Positions 7,581 to 14,914 are shown, counted from the first letter of the stretch. The stretch is DNA of 17,387 nucleotides from Anaerolineaceae bacterium (GCA_012514775.1 JAAYZQ010000369.1:1-17387); one strand, 5' to 3'. Made by a program: numbers and translations. The notes: generated from the letters alone by a model not told the origin.

Positions 7581-8930
7581 TCAGGCCCAGAACCGGGGCA
7601 GGTGCGCCCGGTTGGTCTCCAGCAGGTCGTCGAGGACGGCCTGCACCCGGTCGGCCGGTGGGCCCAGGGGATGGGCCAGCAGCGCCCGATAGGCGGCGTC
7701 CCGGTCGCCCGTCACGGCGGCCTCCACGGTCAGGATCTCGAAGGCCTTCACGTGGGCCAGGAGGCCAGAGCAGGCGGGCGGCAGGGGCTCGGCCGGCAGC
7801 GGCCGGATGCCCGCCCTGCCCACCAGGCAGGGCATCTCCAGGACCCAATCCTCCGGCCAGCCGGCCACGGCGCCGCGATGGGGCACGTTGAGGACGTGCC
7901 TCTCGCCCAGATCGTTGTAGTGGGCGTTCAGGAGTTGCGTGGCGACGGTCGAGTAGTAGGCCCCGCCCCGCTTTAGCAGGTCGTCGGGCAGTTCCGAGCG
8001 CTCGGGATCGGCGTACTGGCGCAGCAGCCGCTCCTCGATGGCCATCACCTCCTCGGCCCGTGATGGCGGCCACCGCTCCTGGCCGGCCAGCTTGCGCGGG
8101 GTGTAGTAATAGTATTGCAGGTAGTCGTTGGGGATCATGCCCAGCGTCTCGATGGTACGCCGGTCCCAGCCCATGCCCGCCGGCCCCGCTCCGCTTCGTT
8201 CCGGGACCGTGTCGGCCTCGATGCGCGCCAGGAAACCTTCCAGGACCAGGGGCCAGACGTCGCGGCCGTCGACGGTCAGGCCCCGGTGCCAGGAAAGGTG
8301 GTTCAAGCCCAGGGTGTCCAGGGCCGCCTGTTCGAGGCCGATGCGCGACAACCCCATCGGCTCCGCCAGGGCGTCCAGGACGTGCATGGTAAAGGTGATG
8401 GGCGCGTTGCAGACGCCGACCGCCGGCACCCGGGGCGCGTGGCGGGCCAGGGCCTCGGTGACGAGACCGGCGGGATTGGAAAAATTGACCAGCAGGGCGC
8501 CGGGGGCCAGGGATTCCATCTCCCGGGCCACCTCCAGGACCACGGGGATGGTGCGCAGCGCCTTGGCCATGCCGCCCACGCCCGTCGTCTCTTGCCCGAC
8601 GAGGCCGTGGCGGCGGCCCAGGTACTCGTCGCCGCGCCGGGCTTCCATGCCCCCCACGCGCAGTTGGGTGATGACGTAATCGGCTCCCTCGATGGCCTCT
8701 CGCCGCTCCGTGGTCCGGCGCACGACAAAGGGGCCGCCCCGGGCGTCTACCATGCGCTCCGCAAAGCCGCCGACGACCTCCAGCCTCCGGGGCGCGGGGT
8801 CCATGAGCCACAGCTCGCCCAGCGGCAGGCTCCCCACGCGCCGCAGAAAGCCGCTCACCAGCTCGGGCGTGTAGCTCGAGCCCCCGCCAATGACGGCCAC
8901 CTTTAGCCGGGTTCCCCTCACCTGCTCCAT
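7581..8930 (-). CDS. Glycoside hydrolase family 4, probable 6-phospho-beta-glucosidase type
   Basis: GH4 enzymes are NAD- and divalent-metal-dependent and cleave (usually 6-phosphorylated) glycosides by an oxidation-elimination mechanism. This 449-residue protein has the N-terminal Rossmann motif VIGGGSSYTPEL (13-24) and the signature QETTGVGGMAKALRTIP (113-129). It also has the FSNPAG loop (150-155), the metal-binding Cys174 in VGVCNAP, His211 in LNHLSW and the Tyr-rich GGAYYSTVA (322-330) near the catalytic base. All key residues seem present and length is normal. The ATG at 8930 has GAGG 7 nt upstream. It sits between the small membrane protein gene and the sugar kinase gene. The kinase may supply its phosphorylated substrate, since no PTS gene is seen. 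Alpha versus beta specificity is an inference from the overall resemblance to the LicH/CelF subgroup. Confidence 0.92.
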   Translation of the reverse strand: MEQVRGTRLKVAVIGGGSSYTPELVSGFLRRVGSLPLGELWLMDPAPRRLEVVGGFAERMVDARGGPFVVRRTTERREAIEGADYVITQLRVGGMEARRGDEYLGRRHGLVGQETTGVGGMAKALRTIPVVLEVAREMESLAPGALLVNFSNPAGLVTEALARHAPRVPAVGVCNAPITFTMHVLDALAEPMGLSRIGLEQAALDTLGLNHLSWHRGLTVDGRDVWPLVLEGFLARIEADTVPERSGAGPAGMGWDRRTIETLGMIPNDYLQYYYYTPRKLAGQERWPPSRAEEVMAIEERLLRQYADPERSELPDDLLKRGGAYYSTVATQLLNAHYNDLGERHVLNVPHRGAVAGWPEDWVLEMPCLVGRAGIRPLPAEPLPPACSGLLAHVKAFEILTVEAAVTGDRDAAYRALLAHPLGPPADRVQAVLDDLLETNRAHLPRFWA

Positions 8931-8979
8931 CCCTTGACCTCTCGTCCTGGCACCTCACGGGTGCTCACTTGCACGTGAA

Positions 8980-9342
8980 TCACCTCATCCTCCCCAGCCG
9001 GACGACGCGCTGGTGGGCTGCCACGTAGTGGATGACGAGGAGGGCTGCCAGGATGCCGGCGGCCACCGGCTGCCCCGCCCGGACCAGGAGCACCACGGCC
9101 CCGCCGAAAAAGAGGGCCTCCAGCAGCAGCCGCACGCGGCCGGGCACCGCCACGGGGGCGGGACCGGGATCGTTGGGCACGCGAAAGATGCCCCACAGGG
9201 CGGCGGCGACCACCGGGAGCCCGATGGTCCACAGGAAACGCGGGGCTCCTTCGTGGGTTGTCCAGCCCCAGTAGGCCATGGCGGCCAGGGCCGCCAGCTC
9301 GAGGAAAAAACGAAGCGCAAGATTTACGGCCTGAAGGCCCAT
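8980..9342 (-). CDS. Small membrane protein, DUF2568/YrdB-like
   Basis: A 120-residue integral membrane protein with four likely helices at about 8-27, 36-52, 71-88 and 90-108. The segments FFLELAALAAMAYWGW and PVVAAALWGIFRVPNDPG match my memory of the YrdB/DUF2568 family, whose function is unknown. A longer in-frame ORF reaches 9573 but overlaps the SDR gene. The ATG at 9342 is chosen because AGAGGA sits 6 nt upstream and the SDR stop is only 13 nt before it. Its place in the sugar operon may be meaningful or simply transcriptional convenience. Confidence 0.82.
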   Translation of the reverse strand: MGLQAVNLALRFFLELAALAAMAYWGWTTHEGAPRFLWTIGLPVVAAALWGIFRVPNDPGPAPVAVPGRVRLLLEALFFGGAVVLLVRAGQPVAAGILAALLVIHYVAAHQRVVRLGRMR

Positions 9343-9355
9343 ACTCGATCCTCTC

Positions 9356-10126
9356 CTATCCCATGGCCGAGGCGATGGCCATGCCGCCATCGACAGAGAA
9401 CACCGCGCCCGTAACGTAATCGCTGGCCGGCGAAGCCAGGTAGAGGGCCAGGCCCGCCACGTCCGGCGGCTGGCCGAACTTGCCGAGGGGCAGGCTGGCC
9501 AGGAGCGGCTCCGAGATCTGGGGCGTCTGCCACAGCACCTGGCTGAAGCGCGTCTCGATGATCCCCGGGGCAATGGCGTTGACCTGGATGTTGTGGCGGC
9601 CCAGCTCCAGGGCCAACTGGCGCGTCAACTGGATGAGGGCTGCCTTGCCGATGCCGTAGAGGCCCATGCCCGGCGATGGCCGCAGGCCGGCGACGGAGGC
9701 CATGTTGATGATCTTGCCGCCGCCCTGCTCCTCCATGCGGGGCGCCACGGCCTGGATGAGCCGGACGGCGCCCAGGAGGTTGGTATCCAGGATTTTGAGC
9801 CACTGGCCCTCGTCGGCGGTGAGCACCGGGCCAAAGTGGGGGTTGGTGGCCGCATTGTTGACCACCACGTCCACGCGGCCGTACGCCTCTATGGTCTGGG
9901 CCACCAGGTTGCGGACGTCGTCGGCCTTGCCCACGTGGGCCTGGACCGCCAGGACCTGGCCGAACTCCCGGATCTCGGCGGCCGCCGCCTGGAGCCCCTC
10001 GGGCTTGCGGCTGCAAAGCGCCAGGCGGGCGCCGGCCCGGGCAAACGTCTCGGCGATGGCCTTGCCGATGCCCCGCGAGGCACCGGTGATGATGGCGACC
10101 TTGCCTTCCAGCGAGAATTCGTTCAT
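9356..10126 (-). CDS. Short-chain dehydrogenase/reductase (SDR)
   Basis: A 256-residue classical SDR that should oxidise or reduce an alcohol/ketone using NAD(P). The nucleotide-binding motif TGASRGIG is at 14-21, the NNAA structural motif at 90-93, and the catalytic residues are Ser144, Tyr157 and Lys161 (YxxxK). The C-terminal DYVTGAVFSVDGG (236-248) is typical. An arginine (R40) after beta-2 in LALCSRKPE hints at NADP preference, but this is weak. The ATG at 10126 is chosen over an extended ORF to 10363 because AGGAG lies 5 nt before it, homologues start here, and the promoter at 10219-10247 would otherwise be internal. It is the first gene of the four-gene minus-strand operon and is divergent from the GntR regulator. 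Confidence 0.93.
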   Translation of the reverse strand: MNEFSLEGKVAIITGASRGIGKAIAETFARAGARLALCSRKPEGLQAAAAEIREFGQVLAVQAHVGKADDVRNLVAQTIEAYGRVDVVVNNAATNPHFGPVLTADEGQWLKILDTNLLGAVRLIQAVAPRMEEQGGGKIINMASVAGLRPSPGMGLYGIGKAALIQLTRQLALELGRHNIQVNAIAPGIIETRFSQVLWQTPQISEPLLASLPLGKFGQPPDVAGLALYLASPASDYVTGAVFSVDGGMAIASAMG

Positions 10127-10218
10127 GTGCGCTCCTTCCTGCAAGAGCGGGGCGCCCCTCGTCGTCCGGCGCGCCACTCCGTTCCACCCGCTCCATGCCG
10201 CCGTCCGTTGCCGGCCCC

Positions 10219-10247
10219 ATTGTAGCTGAAAAGCCCCCAGGCGACAA
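10219..10247 (-). promoter_or_regulatory. Sigma70-like promoter of the SDR-DUF2568-GH4-kinase operon
   Basis: On the minus strand: TTGTCG (10247-10242), a 17-nt spacer, then TACAAT (10224-10219). Predicted start is near 10212, with a leader of about 86 nt to the SDR ATG. Confidence 0.65.
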
Positions 10248-10255
10248 CTGTCGCC
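10240..10255. promoter_or_regulatory. Candidate operator, 16-bp palindrome over the SDR-operon -35 box
   Basis: GGCGACA-AC-TGTCGCC has two perfect 7-bp arms with a 2-bp centre and covers the -35 hexamer. That position fits a repressor site. The adjacent divergent GntR/FadR-type regulator is the obvious candidate binder, but this is inference. Confidence 0.5.
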
Positions 10256-10296
10256 CCGCTCCGGGCGGCTGGCCGCTACGCCGCTACTACTGCCAC

Positions 10297-10325
10297 TTGA
10301 CAAGCACCGGGCCGTATGATATACT
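10297..10325 (+). promoter_or_regulatory. Strong sigma70-like promoter of the GntR regulator and cluster
   Basis: Perfect TTGACA (10297-10302), exactly 17 nt, then TATACT (10320-10325). Predicted start is near 10332, giving a leader of about 130 nt before the regulator ATG at 10465. Confidence 0.75.
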
Positions 10326-10338
10326 GCCCGTGTACTTC

Positions 10339-10348
10339 CAATATATTG
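10339..10348. promoter_or_regulatory. Candidate operator, AT-rich palindrome downstream of the regulator promoter
   Basis: CAATATATTG is a perfect 10-bp palindrome located about 7-16 nt after the predicted transcription start. It lies in a wider AT-rich patch followed by GCAAATATA. The position suits autorepression by the GntR protein or another factor. Confidence 0.4.
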
Positions 10349-10464
10349 CAAATATACCGGCATTGTCGCAGCGTTATAGTGGCCGCAGTAGTTTTATAGT
10401 TTCATAGTGGGGTTCGGCTGTTTCGCGGACCGTTGGTAGTGGGACGAGCAACCAAAGGAGCGAA

Positions 10465-11112
10465 ATGCAGGACGTAAAAGGTGCACCTGTCCGGTTGAGT
10501 GATAAGGCCTACGACTTGATCCGGCACAAAATTATCACCCTCGAGCTCCCTCCCCTGGCCCCTATCGATGAACAGGCATTGATCGAAGATCTTCAGGTCG
10601 GCCGCACCCCCATTCGCGAGGCGCTGCAACGACTCTCCGCCGAAGATCTGGTCTTTTTTGCCCCACGCCGCGGCATGTTCGTGGCCGATATCAGCATAAC
10701 CGACCTGCAAAAGATATTCGAGGTGCGCCTCGTGCTTGAAGGATTCTGCGCTCGCCTGGCGGCGCAGCGCATCCTGCCCGAGCAATTAAGCGAGATGAAA
10801 GCCATCACCGGGCAATTGCTCTACGTCTCCGATACCGACCGGCGCGGGTTGATGTATATCGACGAGCGCTTTCACGATATGCTCTACCAGGCGGCTGACA
10901 ACGAGTTCGTGGCCGACATTTTGCGACGCCTGCACGCGTTGAGTTTTCGCCTGTGGCACATGGTGCTCGACCGCCTGGGCACGGTGCGCCATGCCATGGA
11001 GCAGCACGTGGAGATCACGGCGGCACTGGAAGCGCGGGACGAGGACGCGGCGGAGGCGATCATGCGGCAGCACATTCTGGAGTTTCAGCAGGAGCTTCGC
11101 GCTGTCCTGTGA
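10465..11112 (+). CDS. GntR-family transcriptional regulator, FadR/FCD subfamily
   Basis: A 215-residue DNA-binding regulator. The winged helix-turn-helix spans about 10-75, with recognition-helix phrase GRTPIREALQRLSAEDL (46-62) and wing PRRGMFV. The C-terminal all-helical FCD domain carries the usual metal/ligand residues: Asp133 and His137 (DERFH), His181 and His203. FCD regulators normally sense small carboxylates or other metabolites and repress catabolic operons. AAAGGAG lies about 5 nt before the ATG. It is first in the plus-strand cluster, 38 nt upstream of the methyltransferase-like gene, and divergent from the SDR operon, so it may control both. The effector is unknown. Confidence 0.93.
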   Translation: MQDVKGAPVRLSDKAYDLIRHKIITLELPPLAPIDEQALIEDLQVGRTPIREALQRLSAEDLVFFAPRRGMFVADISITDLQKIFEVRLVLEGFCARLAAQRILPEQLSEMKAITGQLLYVSDTDRRGLMYIDERFHDMLYQAADNEFVADILRRLHALSFRLWHMVLDRLGTVRHAMEQHVEITAALEARDEDAAEAIMRQHILEFQQELRAVL

Positions 11113-11150
11113 AACTGGATACCGATTAGAAGAGGAGGTCCGACATTCTC

Positions 11151-12032
11151 ATGGAGACTGTACTGAAGGGTAAGGGCAAGAAGGTGGTCATCGCCGATGG
11201 CCGGCCGACGGTCATCCTCGGCGAGCGCATCAACCCGACGGGCAAGAAGAAACTGGCGGCCGCGCTGGCGGCCGGCGACATGGAGGTCGTGCGACGGGAG
11301 GCGCTGGGGCAGGTGGCGGCGGGCGCCGACATCCTGGACGTCAACGTGGGGGCCGCGGGGGTCGACGAGGTGGACCTGCTGCCCAGGGCGGTCCGACTGG
11401 TGATGGAGACGGCGGACGTACCCGTCGCCATCGATACGGCGGACGGACAGGCGCTGGCGGCGGCCCTGGCGGCACACAAGGAGCTGAACCCGGACGGCAA
11501 GCCGCTGGTGAACTCGGTCAACGGCGAAGAAGCGAGCATGAAGCGGGTCCTGCCGCTGGTGGCGGAATACGGGACGGCGGTCATCGGTCTGGCCATGGAC
11601 GACGACGGCATCCCGCCGACGGCGGAAGGGCGCCTGGCGGTGGCCGCCAAGATCGTGGAGCGGGCCGGCAAGCTCGGCATCCCGCCCGAGAATATCCTCA
11701 TCGACTGCCTGGCCCTGACGGTGGGCGCCGATTCGCAGGCGGGCTGGATCACGCTGGAGGCGATCCGCCTGGTCAAGGAAAAGCTGGGGGTCAACCTGGC
11801 GCTGGGGGCGAGCAGCGTGTCGTTCGGCCTGCCGGAGCGGGAGATCATTAACGGGGCATTCCTGGCCATGGCCATTGCGCGGGGCCTGAACTGCCCCATC
11901 GTGGACGCGGCCAAGGTCCGTCCCTACATCCTGGCCGCCGACCTGGCGCTGGGCCGCGACGATTACGCCATGCGGTACCTGAAGGGGTATCGCCAGCGCC
12001 AAAAACTGGCTCCTGGCGGAGCAGGCCAGTAG
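11151..12032 (+). CDS. Methyltetrahydrofolate:corrinoid methyltransferase-like protein (pterin-binding TIM barrel)
   Basis: A 293-residue member of the pterin-binding superfamily that includes AcsE/MeTr, MtgA and MtrH. These proteins move a methyl group between a corrinoid protein and tetrahydrofolate. Motifs seen are LGERINPTG (23-31), DILDVNVG (60-67), IDTAD with Asp95, VNSVNGE with Asn121, IDCLALT with Asp185, and the late SVSFGLPER (222-230). Asp95, Asn121 and Asp185 line up with the folate-binding Asp/Asn/Asp residues of AcsE. The normally conserved Asn of the S-N-V-S motif is Ser222 here. A DHPS role is unlikely because SNVSFGLP-like context is typical of methyltransferases. AGGAGG lies about 12 nt upstream of the ATG, rather far. 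No corrinoid protein or partner methyltransferase is in the window. Confidence 0.87.
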   Translation: METVLKGKGKKVVIADGRPTVILGERINPTGKKKLAAALAAGDMEVVRREALGQVAAGADILDVNVGAAGVDEVDLLPRAVRLVMETADVPVAIDTADGQALAAALAAHKELNPDGKPLVNSVNGEEASMKRVLPLVAEYGTAVIGLAMDDDGIPPTAEGRLAVAAKIVERAGKLGIPPENILIDCLALTVGADSQAGWITLEAIRLVKEKLGVNLALGASSVSFGLPEREIINGAFLAMAIARGLNCPIVDAAKVRPYILAADLALGRDDYAMRYLKGYRQRQKLAPGGAGQ

Positions 12033-12033
12033 T

Positions 12034-12975
12034 ATGACGACTATCTTTTTCGCGACGGACGTTCACGGTTCGGAGATCTGCTGGAAAAAGTTTATCAGCG
12101 CGGCCAAGTTCTACCAGGCGGACGTGATCATCCTGGGCGGCGATATGACGGGTAAGGCCATCGTGCCCATCGTGCACCAGGGGGGCGACCTGTTCAAGGC
12201 CATCCTCCTGGAGCAGGAATCGATGCTGCACGGCGAAGCCCAGGTCGCAGAGATGGAAAAGCAGATCAAGAGCCGGGGCTACTATCCGTACCGCACGACG
12301 CCGGACGAGATCGAGGCCCTCAACGAGGACCCGGCGCTGGTGGACGACATCTTTGCCCGGGAGGTGCTGAGGACGGCGGAGCAGTGGCTGGCCTATGCGG
12401 ACGAGAAGCTGGAAGGCACGGGCGTTCGCTGCTACGTAGCGCCGGGCAACGACGACATGTTCGAGCTGGACGAGCTGATCTGCACGTCCAAGCACGTGCA
12501 GATGGCCGAGGGCCAAGTCGTCGAGCTGGATGAGCACCACGAGATGGTGAGCTCGGGCTGGACAAACTTTACCCCGTGGAAGACCTATCGCGAAGAAGAA
12601 GAGGACAAGCTGCGCGCGCGCTGCGAGGCAATGATCCGCCAGCTCAAGAACGTGTCACAGGCGGTCTTTAACTTTCACAGCCCGCCCTACGGCTCGACGC
12701 TGGACGACGTGCCGGAGCTGACGGAGGATTTGACGCCTATGCTGGGGGGGCGGGCGCTGGTGCCGGTGGGCAGCCACGCGGTCCGGGATCTGATCATGGA
12801 GTACAAGCCGCTCCTGGGGCTGCACGGCCACATCCACGAGGGCAAGGGGGCGGTTCGCCTGGGCAAGACGCTGTGCATCAACCCGGGCAGCATGTACGAG
12901 CAGGGGCGGCTGTTGGGTGCGGTCATCAACCTGTCCCGTAACAAGATCAAGACCTATATTTTAACGACGGGTTGA
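12034..12975 (+). CDS. Metallophosphoesterase (calcineurin-like)
   Basis: A 313-residue calcineurin-like phosphoesterase with the complete dinuclear metal set: Asp9 and His11 (TDVHG), Asp37 (GGDMTG), Asn139-Asp140 (APGNDD), His215 (NFHSPP) and the GHIH pair His266/His268. It would cleave a phosphomonoester or phosphodiester. An unusually long stretch between the GGD and GND motifs (about 45-130) is helical and charged and may form a cap over the active site. The ATG is 1 nt after the stop of the methyltransferase-like gene, so translation is probably coupled. The substrate is unknown; a C1-pathway or nucleotide-type phosphate is only a guess. Confidence 0.9.
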   Translation: MTTIFFATDVHGSEICWKKFISAAKFYQADVIILGGDMTGKAIVPIVHQGGDLFKAILLEQESMLHGEAQVAEMEKQIKSRGYYPYRTTPDEIEALNEDPALVDDIFAREVLRTAEQWLAYADEKLEGTGVRCYVAPGNDDMFELDELICTSKHVQMAEGQVVELDEHHEMVSSGWTNFTPWKTYREEEEDKLRARCEAMIRQLKNVSQAVFNFHSPPYGSTLDDVPELTEDLTPMLGGRALVPVGSHAVRDLIMEYKPLLGLHGHIHEGKGAVRLGKTLCINPGSMYEQGRLLGAVINLSRNKIKTYILTTG

Positions 12976-13175
12976 CCCGTGGGCGGGGAGACGTAGCCGC
13001 ACCTGTCCCCCTGCACCTGACGCAGGACGGTGTGGTACTGACCCTGTGGCCAGCATGGGCGTCCGGTGTCAGGACGGCACCAGGACCTGTACCTGGGGAA
13101 GGAGGCGTGACGGAAGGCGATTGCCTGGGATGTTCTTGTAGCTGTAGCACCTATCTAGGAGGAAAGGAGAACAAA
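12976..13175 (+). other. 200-nt leader of the permease gene with two stacked hairpins
   Basis: No gene is seen. RNA from 12997-13035 can fold with CCGCACC/GGTGTGG outer arms (one G-U), inner GTCC/GGAC and TGC/GCA steps. A second hairpin at 13061-13086 pairs GTCCGGTG with CACC-A-GGAC (8 bp, one bulged A). A small GGC-GATT-GCC stem follows near 13117-13126. This may be a cis-acting RNA or an intergenic repeat. I cannot match it to a known riboswitch. Confidence 0.4.
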
Positions 13176-14837
13176 ATGAGCGCCAAGGCTCGAAGCTCAA
13201 GTTCGAAACGCAGTACAGCGTTGTTCCTGCGCAAAGCCACCGGCCTGGTCCGGGCCTGGTCGGTCTTTGACGCCTTTATCTACGCCTTCTTCTCCATCAA
13301 CCTGGTGACCCTCGGGTTGTACAGCTTTAGCCAGATGTACTATTTCGAGGGGGGCATGCTGCCGGCTCTCCTCATCAGCGGCTTGTTGATCATGTTCGAG
13401 ATCGTGGTCTATGCGGCGCTCATCGCGGTGATGCCGCGGGCTGGGGGCGATTACGTGTGGCAAAGCCGTATCCTGGGCGGAGGGATTGGCTTTGTGCTGG
13501 GGGTCACGGGCTGGTGGTTCATCCTGTGGCTGTGGGTGCCGCTCTACTCGGATATGCTCCGGCAGTTGTTCTTTACCCCGCTGCTGGGCATCCTGGGGGC
13601 GACGGACGCGGCGCTGTGGTTCAGCAACACGTCGCTGGGCCATTTTGTGGCGTCGGTGATCATGTGCGCCATCGTGGTGTTCTACATCGCCATCGGGATG
13701 AAGTGGTATTCGCGCATTCAGAAGTACTGCTTCTACATCGCCATCGCGGGCATGCTGGCGGTCTTTGCCTTCCTGCTCTTTGGCAACCACGCTTTGTTCC
13801 AGGACGGGCTCCAGCAGCAGGCGCCGGCGCTCTTTGGAGCGAGCGGGGACGTCTACGAGGCCACGACGGCGGTGGGGCAGGAGGCGGGCGCCATCAACCC
13901 GATGTGGGGCGGGACGCTGGGCCTGGTGATGCTGGCCATCCCCTACATGGTGTTCTTTAACCTGTGGCCGAACTGGGGGGCGACGCTCTACGGCGAGGTG
14001 CGCGGGGCGACGGACTTCAAGCGGAACTTCTGGGGAATGGGTTGGGCGCTCATCGCGACGACGGTCCTGGGGACGGTGTTCTTCCTGCTCATCAACAAGA
14101 CGATCACCTGGGACTGGTACATGAACGCCAACGGGGCGTGGTGGAACTACCGGTGGGGCTACACGGAGGCGACGCCGCCCCTGCCGGTCTGGCCGTACCC
14201 GGCGCTGCTGGCCGTATTCATGACGCCGAGCCGCATCATCCAGTTCATCGTGCTCCTGGCCATGAGCGCCTGGTGGTTCGGCTGGTCGGGCACGGTGTTC
14301 CTCAGCTCGACGCGGGTGATCTTTGCGGCGGCGTTCGACCGGCTGCTGCCGGAAAAGGTGGCGGAGGTGGAGCCGCGGACGCGGACGCCGATCTATGCGC
14401 TGCTGCTGATGGTGTTGCCGGCGCTGGTGGTGGCGGCGCTGTTTGCCTGGAACGTCTTTAACTTCCAGACGCTCACGCTGTGCTCGACACTGGTCATCGC
14501 CGTGATGTACCTGGGCACGACCATCGCCGCCATCCTGTTGCCGTACATCAAGAAGGATCTGTACAATGCGTCGCCCATCGCGAAGTACAAGATCGCGGGC
14601 ATTCCGCTCATCACGGTGGCGGGGGTGATCTTTGCCGCGTTCCTGCTCTTTTTGCTCTACCAGTGGCTCATCGACCCCAATGCGCTGTACGGCATTGGCC
14701 TGTCGAATACGAGCTCGGTGATCTATATGCTGTCGATGTACCTGCTGGCGCTGGCCATCTACCTGGGATTCAAGGCGTACCGGAAGCGGCAGGGCATCAA
14801 CATTGACAAGATCTATGAGGAAATCCCGGTCGAATAG
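13176..14837 (+). CDS. APC-superfamily amino acid/polyamine-type permease
   Basis: A 553-residue polytopic membrane protein with about 12-14 hydrophobic helices, the first starting near residue 28 after a charged Lys/Ser-rich N-terminus. The pattern AFFSINLVTLGLYSF in helix 1, MPRAGGDYVWQSR (87-99) and the Trp-rich VTGWWFILWLW fit APC-family transporters. The PRAGGDY phrase is the classic conserved motif of this family. Known members import amino acids, amines or similar solutes by proton or sodium coupling. An in-frame ORF reaches back to 12972, but the ATG at 13176 has AAGGAG 6 nt upstream and begins the homologous sequence. It follows the metallophosphoesterase after a 200-nt structured leader. 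Substrate is not readable; given the neighbours, a methylated amine or amino acid is plausible. Confidence 0.9.
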   Translation: MSAKARSSSSKRSTALFLRKATGLVRAWSVFDAFIYAFFSINLVTLGLYSFSQMYYFEGGMLPALLISGLLIMFEIVVYAALIAVMPRAGGDYVWQSRILGGGIGFVLGVTGWWFILWLWVPLYSDMLRQLFFTPLLGILGATDAALWFSNTSLGHFVASVIMCAIVVFYIAIGMKWYSRIQKYCFYIAIAGMLAVFAFLLFGNHALFQDGLQQQAPALFGASGDVYEATTAVGQEAGAINPMWGGTLGLVMLAIPYMVFFNLWPNWGATLYGEVRGATDFKRNFWGMGWALIATTVLGTVFFLLINKTITWDWYMNANGAWWNYRWGYTEATPPLPVWPYPALLAVFMTPSRIIQFIVLLAMSAWWFGWSGTVFLSSTRVIFAAAFDRLLPEKVAEVEPRTRTPIYALLLMVLPALVVAALFAWNVFNFQTLTLCSTLVIAVMYLGTTIAAILLPYIKKDLYNASPIAKYKIAGIPLITVAGVIFAAFLLFLLYQWLIDPNALYGIGLSNTSSVIYMLSMYLLALAIYLGFKAYRKRQGINIDKIYEEIPVE

Positions 14838-14857
14838 ACTGACCGGCAAGACGTGAG

Positions 14858-14887
14858 AAGGGGGGCAGAGGCACCTCTGTCCCCCTT
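14858..14887 (+). terminator. Strong 14-bp hairpin after the permease gene (terminator or mRNA-stabilising)
   Basis: AAGGGGGGCAGAGG and CCTCTGTCCCCCTT pair over 14 positions (one G-U) around a tiny loop, 20 nt after the permease stop. Only two T follow before GTGTG, so it is a poor intrinsic terminator. It could lower expression of downstream genes, protect the upstream mRNA, or be a dispersed palindromic repeat. Confidence 0.45.
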
Positions 14888-14914
14888 GTGTGAAATGGCA
14901 GGGAAAGGTTTCGA

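Larger units (their letters stand above)
10127..10464. other. 338-bp divergent control region between the SDR operon and the GntR cluster
   Basis: It contains a minus-strand promoter for the SDR operon (10219-10247) with a 16-bp palindrome on its -35 (10240-10255). It also holds a plus-strand promoter for the regulator gene (10297-10325) and an AT-rich palindrome just downstream (10339-10348). Between about 10370 and 10412 there are three near-direct repeats of ATAGT (two TATAGT, one CATAGT). No gene is seen. Confidence 0.7.

Noticed and set aside
7249..8958. 569-codon minus-strand frame overlapping the GH4 and kinase genes
   Set aside because: It spans both genes in another frame and has low-complexity Arg/Gly/Pro composition. 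The true frames show full family motifs.
8980..9573. Longer start for the small membrane protein
   Set aside because: The extra 77 residues overlap the SDR gene in a shadow frame. The ATG at 9342 has a good ribosome site.
9356..10363. Longer SDR start at 10363
   Set aside because: It would add 79 non-homologous residues across both promoters. The ATG at 10126 has a strong ribosome site and starts the conserved SDR fold.
10370..10412. Repeated ATAGT motifs as a CRISPR or iteron array
   Set aside because: Only three short imperfect copies with unequal spacing; too few and too short for an array or origin.
11151..12032. Dihydropteroate synthase (folate biosynthesis) identity
   Set aside because: The pterin-binding fold is shared, but the SVSFGLP context and lack of folate biosynthesis neighbours fit the methyltransferase branch better.
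12972..13175. N-terminal extension of the permease frame
   Set aside because: The extra 68 residues lack family similarity and lie across the structured leader. The ATG at 13176 has a much better ribosome site.
12976..13175. Cobalamin riboswitch controlling the permease
   Set aside because: I looked for the conserved B12-box and did not find it. The hairpins do not follow that class.
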